From positions 62,001 to 126,000 of the forward strand of contig NZ_CP103371.1 of assembly GCF_024802625.1 (NCBI RefSeq): 64,000 bases of DNA, given 5' to 3'. Of this stretch, positions 27,001 through 35,739 are shown piece after piece. The notes beneath the pieces were generated by a model. It made no database searches. It worked only from the letters and a program-made list of their open reading frames with translations, and had not been told where the DNA came from. A program made the position numbers and the translations under genes. Numbering within the stretch: position 1 is the stretch's first letter; every line of letters begins with the position of its first letter. Origin of the DNA: Massilia sp. H6. Lineage in GTDB: Bacteria; Pseudomonadota; Gammaproteobacteria; Burkholderiales; Burkholderiaceae_D.

Positions 27001-28185
27001 CCGACGCTGAACCTGGCACTGTTCGGACCGGGCGACCGCGCAGCGATGCTAGACCAGGCAGGCCCTTTCGACGTGGTCGTGGTGAGCTATGGCCTGCTGC
27101 AACTGGAGGCGGCCTCGTTCGCCAGGCGCCCGTGGCACAGCATCGTGCTGGACGAAGCGCAGGCGATCAAGAACATGCACACCAAGCGTTCGCAGGCCGT
27201 GATGGCCCTGACCGGCGATTTCCGCATGGTGGCCACCGGCACCCCGCTGGAAAACCAGCTGGGCGAGTTGTGGAACCTGTTTCGGTTTATCAATCCGGGC
27301 TTGCTGGGCAGCGCCGACCAGTTCCAGCTGCGGTTTGCCGGCCCGATCGAGAAAGCCCAGGACAAGCGTGCCGAAGCCGGTGCGCGCATGCGCCTGCGGC
27401 GGCTGACGCAGCCCTTCATCCTGCGCCGCACGAAAGCGCAAGTGCTGAGCGAACTGCCGCCGCGCACCGAGATCGTGCTGCCGGTCGACCTGACCCCGGA
27501 CGAAAGCGCGCTGTACGAATCGCTGCGGCGCCAGGCGCTCGACAAGCTGGCCGCGCTCGAAGCTCCCGAGAACCAGAAATCGATCGAGATCCTGGCCCAG
27601 ATGATGCGGCTGCGCCGCGCCTGCTGCAATCCCGAACTGGTGGCGCCGGGCGCCGGTATCGCCAGCAGCAAGCTGGCGGCCTTTGCACATCTGGTCGACG
27701 GCCTGCTGGAAAACAGGCACAAGGCGCTGGTGTTCAGCCAGTTCGTCGACCACCTGAGTTTGATCCGCAAGTATCTGGATGAGAAAAACATCCCCTACCA
27801 ATACCTCGACGGTTCCACCCCGATCCAAGAGCGCAAACGCCGGGTAGACGCTTTCCAGGCCGGCGCGGGCGAGCTGTTCCTGATCAGCCTGAAGGCGGGC
27901 GGCGTCGGCATCAACCTGACCGCGGCCGACTACGTCATCCACATGGACCCGTGGTGGAATCCGGCGGTGGAAGACCAGGCCTCGGACCGGGCCCACCGCA
28001 TGGGCCAGCTGCGGCCAGTGACCATTTACCGGCTGGTGGCGCGCGGCACCATCGAAGAAGGCATCGTTGAACTGCACCACCGCAAGCGTGGCCTGGCCGA
28101 CAGTCTGCTGGAAGGCACCGACATGGCGGCACGCCTGTCGCCGGGCGAGATGCTGGCGATGCTCAGGCAGGGCATGGCGGCGTAA
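24082..28185 (+). CDS. large SNF2-family DEAD/DEAH-box ATPase
   Basis: 1,367 residues. The motor occupies the C-terminal third: Walker A GLGKT (Lys936), motif II DEAQ (residues 1024-1027), AIKNMHTKRSQAV, GTPLENQLGELWNLF, and the C-terminal helicase motifs [15 protein letters not shown] and DPWWNPAVEDQASDRAHRMG. The first 900 residues are unlike the motor. They begin with a winged-helix-like stretch and include long helical repeats, the layout of bacterial SNF2 proteins with an associated N-terminal region. Such ATPases move on double-stranded DNA or act on DNA-bound proteins; the target here is unknown. It overlaps the S9 peptidase gene by four bases. A second SNF2 gene lies at the window end. 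Confidence 0.88.
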   Translation: MTPTEPDPGEHAILALLALAGEPMGRQRILEHLMAAGLPLPPEQWAAELERLRAAGLVTDMVGRGFSIAPAAAWPALVMALDTGLFLALQAAYERVTPLRRDWQGTPVLRSYRQGLALLRIALLTRESPAVVAPLLAACLRCHEASYLHPLVEVCARPFDAAILDYLHPSLVDGVLATLVQHTQREPEMAPVIRAAAEAQVDPSVALRLALGEHLILCARLDDAFSLLAEVDDAAGLFLRNAIALLRDDADIALPGIEAALKALRRETGKRKAIFEGIGAHLYLAALLRSNQPVQLKLADAWLDIATRAVQRPDTAVVFQLSMLQEIRRGTVDAEVLASRNWEMALEPFTFRALMHHWLGLPQLQAKRKEIEDMLAQSERAGFDLLSATLAALLGQLGYVGQEAYASELRKKHRFTDLTHWFEREEPWERQLNALINLQPALNTEVVRESRLVWLIRYDERMGVQVLEPREQKRDAQGGWSRGRAVGLKRLADDAAALDFLSAQDVAVAASIGGRRYYGSTGIRFEFELDKALAALVGHPLLFWMDSPGTRVELLPGEPELLVKARGGKVSITLHPAPGDQDGDVIVTRETPTRLRLVRILEEHRRIAAIVGAGLEVPVQAERRVLRAISAISGIVTVQSDIGASPDDIEQVTADPRLHLHLRPYQQGLRLQILVRPLPASGAYYAPGTGGDNVIGDVDGVRTEAKRDLNAEREAERALVGACRALEQGELDHGEWLLGQPLLCLEFVEELRNLDSDKVVVAWPEGEKFRVAKRANAKSVRVQIRRDKDWFAASGEVVIDENRVMDLGALLARMREEKSRFVALGENEYLALSDELHRRLLELADYGSLVGDELRVHPLASFSLAELARDCGSVAADEEWRKHLERMVASEAFTPALPSTLQAELRDYQREGFEWLARLAHWGVGACLADDMGLGKTLQALALLLMRAPAGPALVVAPTSVCLNWIAEAERFAPTLNLALFGPGDRAAMLDQAGPFDVVVVSYGLLQLEAASFARRPWHSIVLDEAQAIKNMHTKRSQAVMALTGDFRMVATGTPLENQLGELWNLFRFINPGLLGSADQFQLRFAGPIEKAQDKRAEAGARMRLRRLTQPFILRRTKAQVLSELPPRTEIVLPVDLTPDESALYESLRRQALDKLAALEAPENQKSIEILAQMMRLRRACCNPELVAPGAGIASSKLAAFAHLVDGLLENRHKALVFSQFVDHLSLIRKYLDEKNIPYQYLDGSTPIQERKRRVDAFQAGAGELFLISLKAGGVGINLTAADYVIHMDPWWNPAVEDQASDRAHRMGQLRPVTIYRLVARGTIEEGIVELHHRKRGLADSLLEGTDMAARLSPGEMLAMLRQGMAA

Positions 28186-28286
28186 CGCGCGGCAGGAAGG
28201 CTGTCCGCGCTACGGCAAGATCCACAGGCTGGCGCAGCCGCGCATTCCATGTGATCATGCCGCCTTTTACAGCAGGGTTAGCGCAC

Positions 28287-28769
28287 ATGGAACTGGACAA
28301 AGCGGCAACGACGGCGCAAGCCCATGTCATCGGCGTCAAATCCTGGGTGGCATACAGCGGCGTGGTCGCCCTGGCCGTGGTGCTGCTTGGCGGCGCGCTG
28401 CGGCTGGCCTTCTTGTGGAGTGACCTGGCCGCGGCAGGCGTGCTGGCCGTATCGGCCATACTGCTTGCCTACCAATTCCTGCGGGTGCGCAACGTGCAGC
28501 TGTACTACGACGACGTCGGCGTCTGGGTGCATGCGGGTGTTTTTCCCTGGGCGAAGGGCGTCAGCGGCGTGAAGTGGCGCGATATCGACGAGGCGACCTA
28601 TGTCAATGGCTTCATCAGCTGGGCCACCCGTTCGTACACCGTGCGCATCCGGCACCGCTTCACCACGCACAGCGAGATCGTCCTGCACAATATCGCGGGC
28701 GGCCGCCGGGCGGTCGAAACGATCAACGCCATCCACCAGGACATGATTCGCAGCGGCGGTATCGATTGA
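28287..28769 (+). CDS. small membrane protein with a PH-like soluble tail
   Basis: 160 residues from the ATG at 28287, with AGCAGGG upstream. Two hydrophobic helices (SYSGVVALAVVLLGGAL-like and AAGVLAVSAILLAYQFL) are followed by a soluble part (VQLYYDDVGVWVHAGVFPWA, VSGVKWRDIDEATYVNGFIS, IVLHNIAGGRRAVETINAIH). This arrangement resembles bacterial PH-domain membrane proteins (YdbT/DUF304-like), but the assignment is tentative. It lies about 100 bases after the SNF2 gene on the same strand and may belong to the same transcript. I do not recognise a specific function. Confidence 0.55.
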   Translation: MELDKAATTAQAHVIGVKSWVAYSGVVALAVVLLGGALRLAFLWSDLAAAGVLAVSAILLAYQFLRVRNVQLYYDDVGVWVHAGVFPWAKGVSGVKWRDIDEATYVNGFISWATRSYTVRIRHRFTTHSEIVLHNIAGGRRAVETINAIHQDMIRSGGID

Positions 28770-28910
28770 GCGTGGAATAGACCGGCACCACGTGTCGGAA
28801 TGTTTCAGCGGTGCGCAAGCGGCCTGAATGGTGCTACTCTTCTTGCGCCCCGCTTTGCGCTTGCCGCGCAAACGACGCCTGGCTTTATATTTTTGCAGGG
28901 TTCGAACAGA

Positions 28911-30812
28911 ATGATGAAAACGAAAATCGCGCTGGCTGTGCTGCTGGCGAGTTTCGCACTGACGCCCGTCAGTGCCAAGACCACCAAGCCCTCCAAGGGC
29001 AAGGCGAAAGCCGGCAAGGTGGTCAAGTCGACAGCGTCCGACAAGCGCAAGAAGGCGCCTGTCAAGAAGGCCGCCATGGCGGCGGCGGCGGCCGCGCCGG
29101 TAGCGGCAGCGGCCGCCCCGGGTGCCGCCACGTCTGAAAAACGCCTGGACCGCCGCTTCGACACCATGAGCATGCAGTACGTGACCGCGCTGTGGCGGCT
29201 CGATCCGGAAGGCGGCATCTATGTCGGCAAGTTCGATCATGCCGCCAACCTGACCCTTCCCGACGCCGCCACCCGCGCCCGCAAATTTGCCTTCGCCACC
29301 GAATGGCGCGAGAAGTTCGGCAAATTGGACGTGCGCCAGCTCTCGCCGCGCCAGCGCACCGACCTGGCCCTGCTGGTGAACAAGCTCGACAAGGACCGCT
29401 GGCACCTGAGCACCTGGCGCGAGCACGAGTGGAATCCCTCGATGCACAATATCGCCCAGCCGCTCGACCTGATCCTCAATACCGACTATGCGGCCAAGCC
29501 GCAGCGCCTGCGCACCATCCTCAAGCGCCTGGCCAATGTGCCGGCCTATTACGATGCGGCGCAGGCATCGATCGTCAACCCGACCCGCGAACACACCCAG
29601 CTTGCCATCGGCCAGGCGCCGGGAACCCTGGCGGTGCTGGCCGACCTGGGCAAGGCGGCCCAGGAATCGATCCTGACTGCCCAGGAAAAAGCCCTGTTCG
29701 CGCGGCGCGTGGCAAACGCCGGCAGCGCGGTGCTGGGTTATGTGGATTTCTTGATTACGCAGGACAAGCGCATGACGACCGGTGCCACCACGCCGCGTCC
29801 TTTCCGCGCCGGCAAGAGCCTGTACGAGCAGAAGTTCGCGCTCGAGATCGCCTCGTCGAGCAGCGCCGAGCAGACCTTCCGCAAGGCGCTCGCCACCCGC
29901 GAGGAGCTGCTCACCCGGATGGACACGATCTCGGACGAACTCTGGCCACGCTACATGGCTGGCGTGAACAAGCCGCGCGAGCGCTTCCAGAAGATCGGCA
30001 TGTTGATCGACAAGCTCTCGGCCCGCCACGTCGCGCGCGAGAACTTCTTGCCCGAGATTCGCCGCCAGATTCCGCTGCTGCACAAGTTCGTCACCGAGCG
30101 CGACTTGCTGACCCTGGATGCCGACAAGCCGCTGGAAGTGCGCGAAACGCCGATGTACCAGCGCGGGGTGGCCGGCGCCAGCATCGATGCGCCGGGTCCC
30201 TATCGCCCCAAAGACAAGACGTATTACAACGTCACTCCGCTCGATGGCCTGAGCCCGCAGCAGGCCGAGAGCAGCCTGCGCGAGTACAACGAATGGATCC
30301 TGCAGATCCTGAACATCCACGAAGCCATCCCCGGCCATTATGCGCAGCTGGTCCATGCCAATCGTTCGCCCTCGCTGGTCAAGTCGCTGTTCGGTAACGG
30401 CGCCATGGTCGAAGGCTGGGCCGTCTACGGCGAGCGCATGATGCTGGAGAACGGCTATGGCGACAACGCGCCCGAGATGTGGCTGATGTACTCGAAGTGG
30501 AACCTGCGCAGCGTCACCAACACCATCCTCGACTACAGCGTGCACGTGCTGGGCATGCAGCAGCCAGAGGCGATCGACTTGCTGGTGCGCCAGGCTTTCC
30601 AGACCCGCCAGGAAGCCGACGAGAAGTGGCGCCGCGTGACGCTGACATCGGTGCAGCTGACCAGCTACTACAGCGGCTACGAGCAGATCATGGAACTGCG
30701 CGAACGCCGCAAGCAGCAACTGGGCGAGCGCTTCAACCTGAAGGAGTTCCACGACCAGTTCCTCAGCTACGGCAATGCGCCGGTCAAGATGATTTCGGAA
30801 CTGATGCAGTAA
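28911..30812 (+). CDS. DUF885 family secreted metallopeptidase-like protein
   Basis: 633 residues. An export signal (MMKTKIALAVLLASFALTPVSA) is followed by a lysine/alanine-rich linker of about 60 residues (KPSKGKAKAGKVVKS, AAMAAAAAAPVAAAAAP). The remainder matches the DUF885 family, with the motif HEAIPGHY (His470, Glu471, His476) and EGWAVYGERMMLENGYG, which look like a zinc-peptidase active site. The family is related to thermolysin-like carboxypeptidases, but substrates are mostly unknown. The ATG at 28911 is directly followed by a second ATG at 28914. Confidence 0.82.
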   Translation: MMKTKIALAVLLASFALTPVSAKTTKPSKGKAKAGKVVKSTASDKRKKAPVKKAAMAAAAAAPVAAAAAPGAATSEKRLDRRFDTMSMQYVTALWRLDPEGGIYVGKFDHAANLTLPDAATRARKFAFATEWREKFGKLDVRQLSPRQRTDLALLVNKLDKDRWHLSTWREHEWNPSMHNIAQPLDLILNTDYAAKPQRLRTILKRLANVPAYYDAAQASIVNPTREHTQLAIGQAPGTLAVLADLGKAAQESILTAQEKALFARRVANAGSAVLGYVDFLITQDKRMTTGATTPRPFRAGKSLYEQKFALEIASSSSAEQTFRKALATREELLTRMDTISDELWPRYMAGVNKPRERFQKIGMLIDKLSARHVARENFLPEIRRQIPLLHKFVTERDLLTLDADKPLEVRETPMYQRGVAGASIDAPGPYRPKDKTYYNVTPLDGLSPQQAESSLREYNEWILQILNIHEAIPGHYAQLVHANRSPSLVKSLFGNGAMVEGWAVYGERMMLENGYGDNAPEMWLMYSKWNLRSVTNTILDYSVHVLGMQQPEAIDLLVRQAFQTRQEADEKWRRVTLTSVQLTSYYSGYEQIMELRERRKQQLGERFNLKEFHDQFLSYGNAPVKMISELMQ

Positions 30813-30866
30813 CGATCGCCCTGCGACCGTTTCATCGAGCATGCCGGGTTCCCTGTAAAACCAATG

Positions 30867-30880
30867 CGTAAGGCCTTACG
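30867..30880. promoter_or_regulatory. 14-bp perfect palindrome over the rfbB ribosome binding site
   Basis: CGTAAGGCCTTACG is a perfect palindrome whose last base directly precedes the ATG at 30881. The AAGG inside it is the only Shine-Dalgarno-like sequence. It could be an operator, or form a hairpin that masks the start. Observed directly; the role is inferred. Confidence 0.4.
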
Positions 30881-31957
30881 ATGATTCTAGTAACCGGTGG
30901 CGCAGGATTCATTGGTTCGAATTTTGTCCTGGATTGGCTTGCCGGTTCCGACGAGCCGATTGTCAACCTCGACAAGCTCACTTATGCCGGAAACCTGGAC
31001 AACCTGCAGTGCCTGCAGGACGATCCGCGCCATGTTTTTGTGAAGGGCGATATCTGCGACCAGCAGCTCGTGTCCACGCTGCTGGCGCGTCACCAGCCGC
31101 GCGCCATTGTCCATACTGCGGCAGAAAGCCACGTCGACCGGTCGATTCACGCACCCGCGGCCTTTATCCATACCAATATCAACGGAACCTTCACGATGCT
31201 CGAGGCGGCGCGCGCCTATTGGGCCGGCCTGTCCGGCGCCGCACGCGCGCAGTTTCGCTTCATTCACATGTCGACCGACGAAGTCTACGGAACGCTGGAG
31301 CGCGACGATCCGGCCTTTGCGGAGACGACCGCTTACCAGCCCAATAGTCCCTACGCCGCGAGCAAGGCGGCGTCGGACCACCTGGTGCGCTCTTACCACC
31401 ATACCTATGGCTTGCCGACCCTGACGACAAATTGTTCCAACAACTACGGTCCTTATCATTTTCCTGAAAAGCTGATTCCGCTGGTCATTGCCAATGCCCT
31501 GGCAGGCAAGCCGATTCCCGTCTACGGTGACGGCCAGCAAATCCGCGACTGGCTGTATGTGGGCGACCATTGTTCGGCGATCCGTACGGTCCTGGCGCGG
31601 GGCCGGGCCGGCGCGACCTATAACGTGGGCGGCCGCAACGAAAAAACCAATCTCGCGGTCGTGCATACGCTGTGCGACATGCTCGACCAGCTGGCGCCAC
31701 GTGCATCGGGCAGTTATCGCGAGCAAATCGCTTTTGTTGCCGATCGCCCTGGCCACGATCGCCGCTATGCGATCGACGCCACCAGGATCGAGCGCGAGCT
31801 CGGCTGGAAACCGGCAGACACGTTCGAGACCGGCATTCGCAAGACGGTCCACTGGTATCTCGACAATAGCGAGTGGGTGGCCCGGGTGCAATCCGGCGCT
31901 TACCTGGACTGGCTGGACCAGAACTACGCGGGCCGCGCACTGGAGAACCGCACATGA
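30881..31957 (+). CDS. rfbB: dTDP-glucose 4,6-dehydratase RfbB
   Basis: 358 residues, an extended short-chain dehydrogenase. The NAD-binding motif [12 protein letters not shown] starts at residue 5, the STDEVYG motif is near residues 131-137, and the catalytic Tyr158-x3-Lys162 is in [13 protein letters not shown]. The motif [16 protein letters not shown] is typical of RfbB. It converts dTDP-glucose to the 4-keto-6-deoxy sugar, an early step in dTDP-rhamnose synthesis. The stop overlaps the ATG of rfbA by four bases. The later genes rfbC and rfbD are not adjacent. Confidence 0.95.
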   Translation: MILVTGGAGFIGSNFVLDWLAGSDEPIVNLDKLTYAGNLDNLQCLQDDPRHVFVKGDICDQQLVSTLLARHQPRAIVHTAAESHVDRSIHAPAAFIHTNINGTFTMLEAARAYWAGLSGAARAQFRFIHMSTDEVYGTLERDDPAFAETTAYQPNSPYAASKAASDHLVRSYHHTYGLPTLTTNCSNNYGPYHFPEKLIPLVIANALAGKPIPVYGDGQQIRDWLYVGDHCSAIRTVLARGRAGATYNVGGRNEKTNLAVVHTLCDMLDQLAPRASGSYREQIAFVADRPGHDRRYAIDATRIERELGWKPADTFETGIRKTVHWYLDNSEWVARVQSGAYLDWLDQNYAGRALENRT

Positions 31958-32838
31958 CGCTTGCCACCCAGCGCAAGGGCATCCTGCTGGCCGGCGGTTC
32001 GGGCACCAGACTCTATCCGGTCACGGCCACCGTGTCCAAGCAGCTGCTTCCTGTCTACGACAAGCCGCTGATCTATTACCCGCTTAGTACCATGATGCTG
32101 GCCGGACTGCGCGACATGCTGATCATTTCCACGCCCCACGACCTGCCCCGCTTCCAGGAACTACTGGGAGACGGCCAGCAATGGGGATTAAACCTGAGCT
32201 ATGCGATGCAGCCTGCGCCCGAGGGACTGGCGCAGGCGTTTTTAATCGGCCGCGAGTTCGTGGGCAACGCTCCCTGCGCGCTGGTGCTTGGCGATAATAT
32301 TTTCTATGGCACCGACCTGCAGGCAAAACTAACGGCCGCGAACGCGCGCCAGCAGGGCGCCACCGTGTTTGCGTACCACGTGCAAGATCCTCAACGCTAT
32401 GGTGTTGTTGAATTCGACGCCGAGCGCCGCGCCGTGAGTATCGAAGAAAAGCCGGAACATCCCAAGTCCAACTTTGCGGTCACCGGCCTGTACTTTTACG
32501 ATAACACTGTCTGTGACATCGCCGCCGCTATCCGTCCGTCGCCGCGTGGCGAACTGGAAATCACCGACGTCAACCGGGAGTACCTGCGCCGTCAGCAATT
32601 GCAGGTCGAGCGGATGGGCCGTGGAACGGCATGGCTCGATACCGGCACGCCGGACTCGCTGCTTGAAGCGGGGCAGTTTATCGCCACCATAGAAAAGCGG
32701 CAGGGCTTGAAAATCTGCTGCCCGGAAGAGATCGCATTCAACCAGGGCTATATCGACGCCGAACAACTTCTACGCCTGGCGCATCCACTACGCCACAGTG
32801 CTTATGGGCATTATCTGACCCGACTCGTCCAGGGTTGA
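31954..32838 (+). CDS. rfbA: glucose-1-phosphate thymidylyltransferase RfbA
   Basis: 294 residues from the ATG at 31954. The nucleotidyltransferase loop [16 protein letters not shown] is near residue 9, followed by [51 protein letters not shown] and [17 protein letters not shown], all hallmarks of RfbA. It makes dTDP-glucose from dTTP and glucose-1-phosphate, the step before RfbB, so the pair forms a short dTDP-sugar unit. Its start overlaps the rfbB stop. Confidence 0.95.
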   Translation: MTLATQRKGILLAGGSGTRLYPVTATVSKQLLPVYDKPLIYYPLSTMMLAGLRDMLIISTPHDLPRFQELLGDGQQWGLNLSYAMQPAPEGLAQAFLIGREFVGNAPCALVLGDNIFYGTDLQAKLTAANARQQGATVFAYHVQDPQRYGVVEFDAERRAVSIEEKPEHPKSNFAVTGLYFYDNTVCDIAAAIRPSPRGELEITDVNREYLRRQQLQVERMGRGTAWLDTGTPDSLLEAGQFIATIEKRQGLKICCPEEIAFNQGYIDAEQLLRLAHPLRHSAYGHYLTRLVQG

Positions 32839-32899
32839 GCCAGCGCCAGCTGACCTCGCCTGCGAGGTCGGATTGATGCGGTGATAATGTGTTGATATT

Positions 32900-32958
32900 G
32901 CACAAGCGCATTGCTGTGCAAATGCGCACAAGCATCGTGCTCGCACGCCTGCTTGTGC
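32900..32958. repeat. three GCACAAGC octamers
   Basis: GCACAAGC occurs at 32900-32907 and 32926-32933. Its inverse GCTTGTGC is at 32951-32958. The second and third copies form a 10-bp perfect inverted repeat (32924-32933 with 32951-32960). Start-to-start spacing is 26 and 25 bases. Confidence 0.7.
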
Positions 32959-32980
32959 GCACTTTCTTCGGGTCTAGAAT
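32953..32980 (+). promoter_or_regulatory. candidate sigma70 promoter for the PHA depolymerase
   Basis: TTGTGC (32953-32958) and TAGAAT (32975-32980) are separated by 16 bases. The -35 hexamer lies inside the third octamer, so a protein bound there would meet RNA polymerase. The leader to the ATG at 33188 would be about 200 bases. Confidence 0.45.
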
Positions 32981-33040
32981 GGTAGTGGACTCGCGCTAAC
33001 GCGAGCGCTCACAACAACCACAAGCTGGAGACATCCCCCC

Positions 33041-33070
33041 ATGAACTTCCTTCCTTCGCCGTCGTCTTAG
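33041..33070 (+). CDS. possible 9-residue leader peptide
   Basis: An ATG with GGAG about ten bases upstream encodes MNFLPSPSS and a TAG stop, inside the long leader of the PHA depolymerase. Its start (ATG, three bases, TTCCTTC) resembles the start of the depolymerase gene. It may be an upstream regulatory ORF or a decayed duplicate of the gene start. It is too short to confirm from one sequence. Confidence 0.25.
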   Translation: MNFLPSPSS

Positions 33071-33187
33071 CACACCGGCCGCCTTTCGCTCTTGTTTCAC
33101 CGATTGCCGGTCACGAACGGGCGCAGCCATCTCGCACCTGCCATTTCCGGTCCTGCAGTGCTTGCAACGAACAGAACGGAGACTTCA

Positions 33188-34924
33188 ATGGCATTCCTTC
33201 TCAAACAGGTGGCGGCCGCGGCCGCCTGCATGGCGCTCGCCGCGCCGGCATCGGCACAACTTCAGGCCGGACCCGGTACCTGGAGCGCGAACCAGACCTG
33301 GGCCACCGATACCACCAACGGCGGCGCCCTCACCGGCTATTACTACTGGCCCTCGAGCGCCCCCACATTGGCCGGAAAACGCGCGCTGGTACTGGTACTG
33401 CACGGCTGCGCCCAGACCGCGGCCAACGACGTGATCCAGGGAACCGGCGACGCCGGCTATAACTGGAAAGCGGCAGCCGACCAGTACGGCGCCGTCATCC
33501 TGGCGCCAAATGCGACTGGCAACCTGTATGGCGCGCACTGCTGGGACTGGGCCGCTACCAACCGCAGCCGCAGCTACGGCCACAATGCGGTGCTGCTGGA
33601 CCTGATCAACCGCTTCGTCAGCAATCCGCAATATGCGATCGACCCCAAGCAGGTGTATGTCACTGGCCTGTCCTCGGGCGGCGCCAAGACGATGGTGATG
33701 GGCTGCGTGGCGCCGGACATCTTCGCCGGGATCGGCATCAACGCCGGCCCGTCGCCGACGGTATCGAGCTCGCAGATTTCATCGGTTCCGGCGGGCACGA
33801 CATCGACCAGTGTGGCCAACAGCTGCACGGCGTGGGCAGGCACGAATGCCAGCCAGTTCCAGACCCAGGTCGCGAGCGTCATCTGGGGCACCAACGACTA
33901 CGTGGTGGGCCAGGCCTATGGCCCGCTGAACGCGGCTGCGATGCGCCAGGTGTATGGCGGCACCTACACCAAGGGCAGCACCACCAGCGTGCCGACTGGC
34001 GGCAGCAATGTGCCCTATAAAGACGCCAACGGCAAGCTGCGCACCTCGGAAATCGTGGTCACTGGCATGGCCCACGCGTGGCCGGCGGGCACCGGTGGCC
34101 AAAACAGCAATTACGTCGACGCCACCAAGGTCAATTACCCGGCTTTTGTCATGGACTTCTGGTTCAAGAACAACCTGCGCGCGGCGCAGGCGGCGCCGCC
34201 CGCAATGAACTCGTGCAGCGCCAGTGTCTCGGGATCGACGGTCACGGTCACCGGTGCGGCGAGCGACGCTGCAGGCGCCATCGGCAGCTACCACGTGGTG
34301 CTCAATGGCCCGACCCCGGTCAACGATAGCGCAGCCGGCAGCGGGGCCAGCTTCAGCAAGGCCTATGCATCGCGCGCGGATGGCTATTACTCGGGGTCTG
34401 TCACTGCCAGCAACAACACGACCGGGCTGACTTCGGGTACCTGCGCGATCTCGCAGTTCCTGGTCGGCAGCGCGCCGGCGCTGCAGCCTCCGGCCGGGCT
34501 GACGATCGGTGCCCGCACCGCCAGCAGCATCGCGCTATCGTGGAACGCTTCCAGCGGCGCCATCGGCTACAACGTCTACCGCAACGGCGCCAAGGTCAAC
34601 GGCGCCGCGCTGACGGTTACCGGCTATACCGACGGTGGCCTGGTGGCCTCGACCAGCTACACCTACCAGGTATCGGCACTCGGTAACGGCGGCGTGGAAA
34701 GTGCGAAATCTGCCAGCGTCGCCGGATCGACCACGTCCGGTTTCGTGTGCACCACGACCACTGCCAGCAACTACGCGCACGTGACGGCAGGACGCGCGCA
34801 TAACAGCGGCGGCTATGCGCTGGCCAACGGGTCGAACCAGAACATGGGCTTGTACAACACCTACTACAGCTCGACGCTGGCGCAGACCTCGAGCGGGTAT
34901 TACGTGATCGGAAATTGCCCGTAA
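33188..34924 (+). CDS. secreted PHB/PHA depolymerase family esterase
   Basis: 578 residues from the ATG at 33188, with GGAG seven bases upstream. A Sec signal peptide ends at about residue 23 (APASA-QLQ). The esterase domain has the oxyanion segment LVLVLHGCAQTAAND, the lipase box GLSSG (Ser162), the acid in WGTNDYVVG (Asp237) and VTGMAHAWPAG (His296). This pattern fits the extracellular short-chain PHA depolymerases (type 1 catalytic domain) and the related feruloyl esterases. A fibronectin type III domain follows at about 434-515, and a C-terminal module of about 60 residues with two cysteines follows that, probably for substrate binding. The enzyme should be released outside the cell to hydrolyse polyester or ester-linked polymers. 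Confidence 0.87.
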   Translation: MAFLLKQVAAAAACMALAAPASAQLQAGPGTWSANQTWATDTTNGGALTGYYYWPSSAPTLAGKRALVLVLHGCAQTAANDVIQGTGDAGYNWKAAADQYGAVILAPNATGNLYGAHCWDWAATNRSRSYGHNAVLLDLINRFVSNPQYAIDPKQVYVTGLSSGGAKTMVMGCVAPDIFAGIGINAGPSPTVSSSQISSVPAGTTSTSVANSCTAWAGTNASQFQTQVASVIWGTNDYVVGQAYGPLNAAAMRQVYGGTYTKGSTTSVPTGGSNVPYKDANGKLRTSEIVVTGMAHAWPAGTGGQNSNYVDATKVNYPAFVMDFWFKNNLRAAQAAPPAMNSCSASVSGSTVTVTGAASDAAGAIGSYHVVLNGPTPVNDSAAGSGASFSKAYASRADGYYSGSVTASNNTTGLTSGTCAISQFLVGSAPALQPPAGLTIGARTASSIALSWNASSGAIGYNVYRNGAKVNGAALTVTGYTDGGLVASTSYTYQVSALGNGGVESAKSASVAGSTTSGFVCTTTTASNYAHVTAGRAHNSGGYALANGSNQNMGLYNTYYSSTLAQTSSGYYVIGNCP

Positions 34925-34949
34925 CGATAGCGCCAGCAATGGCGCCAGT

Positions 34950-34978
34950 CCCCGCCCGTCATCACCATGCGGGCGGGG
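34950..34978. terminator. bidirectional hairpin between PHA depolymerase and tatC
   Basis: Arms CCCCGCCCG (34950-34958) and CGGGCGGGG (34970-34978) are perfect around an 11-base loop, between convergent genes. No U-tract is present. Confidence 0.65.
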
Positions 34979-34986
34979 ATCTGGGT

Positions 34987-35739
34987 TCAGGCATCCTGCG
35001 GCGCGCGGGTAATGCGGGCGAACATCGGTGCGACCAGGATGCCCAGCTCATAGAGCAGGCACATCGGGATGGCCAGCGCCAGCTGGCTGACCACGTCCGG
35101 TGGCGTCACGATGGCGGCGATCACAAAGGCGCCAACGATCACGTACGAACGGATTTCCTTGAGCTTGGCAATGCTGACGATTCCCATGCGCACCAGGATC
35201 ACCACCACCACCGGCACTTCGAAGGTAGCCCCGAAGGCCAGGCACATCGACATGACAAAGTCGAGGTAGTTCTCGATGTCGGGTGTCACGGCGATGGATT
35301 TGGGCGCGAACTCGCCGATGAACTGGAACACCCGGCCAAAGACAAAGAAATAACAGAAGGCGACGCCGCCAATGAACAGCAGCGACGACGAGATCACCAG
35401 CGGCAGCACCAGGCGTTTTTCGTGCGCATACAGGCCGGGCGCGACGAATGCCCACAGCTGGTAGAACACCCAGGGCAGCGCAATGATAAAGGCCAGCAGC
35501 AGCGTGACCTTCATCGGCACCAGGAAGGGCGAGATCACGCCGGTGGCGATCATGGTGGAACCGGCGGGCAGCGAGGCGACCATCGGCGCGGCCAGCAGGT
35601 CGTAGACCTGCGAGGGTCCCGGCCAGAAGAACAGCGCCGCGCAGGCAATGGCAATCCCGATCGACGCCTTGACCAGGCGGTCACGCAGTTCGACAAGGTG
35701 GGAAATGAAGGTGTCTTCGCCTGCGGCTTCTTCGGTCAT
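34987..35739 (-). CDS. tatC: twin-arginine translocase subunit TatC
   Basis: 250 residues with six hydrophobic helices. The N-terminal motif FISHLVELRDRLVKA and the loop motif LYAHEKRLVLPLVISSSLLF are TatC signatures; the ELR motif contributes to signal-peptide recognition. A conserved segment, IVTPPDVVSQLALAIPMCLLYE, is near the end. TatC recognises the twin-arginine signal with TatB and recruits TatA to export folded proteins across the inner membrane. It is the last gene of tatABC and starts one base after the tatB stop. Confidence 0.96.
   Translation of the reverse strand: MTEEAAGEDTFISHLVELRDRLVKASIGIAIACAALFFWPGPSQVYDLLAAPMVASLPAGSTMIATGVISPFLVPMKVTLLLAFIIALPWVFYQLWAFVAPGLYAHEKRLVLPLVISSSLLFIGGVAFCYFFVFGRVFQFIGEFAPKSIAVTPDIENYLDFVMSMCLAFGATFEVPVVVVILVRMGIVSIAKLKEIRSYVIVGAFVIAAIVTPPDVVSQLALAIPMCLLYELGILVAPMFARITRAPQDA

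Larger units (their letters stand above)
32839..33187. other. regulatory gap upstream of the PHA depolymerase
   Basis: This 349-base stretch holds a triple octamer, a candidate promoter and a 9-codon open reading frame. Nothing else was seen in it. The rfbA transcript probably ends in its first part, but no good terminator hairpin was recognised there. Confidence 0.5.

Noticed and set aside
28278..30842. 854-codon minus frame opposite the DUF885 gene
   Set aside because: It crosses two plus-strand genes and shows no domain. A signal peptide and zinc motif support the plus strand.
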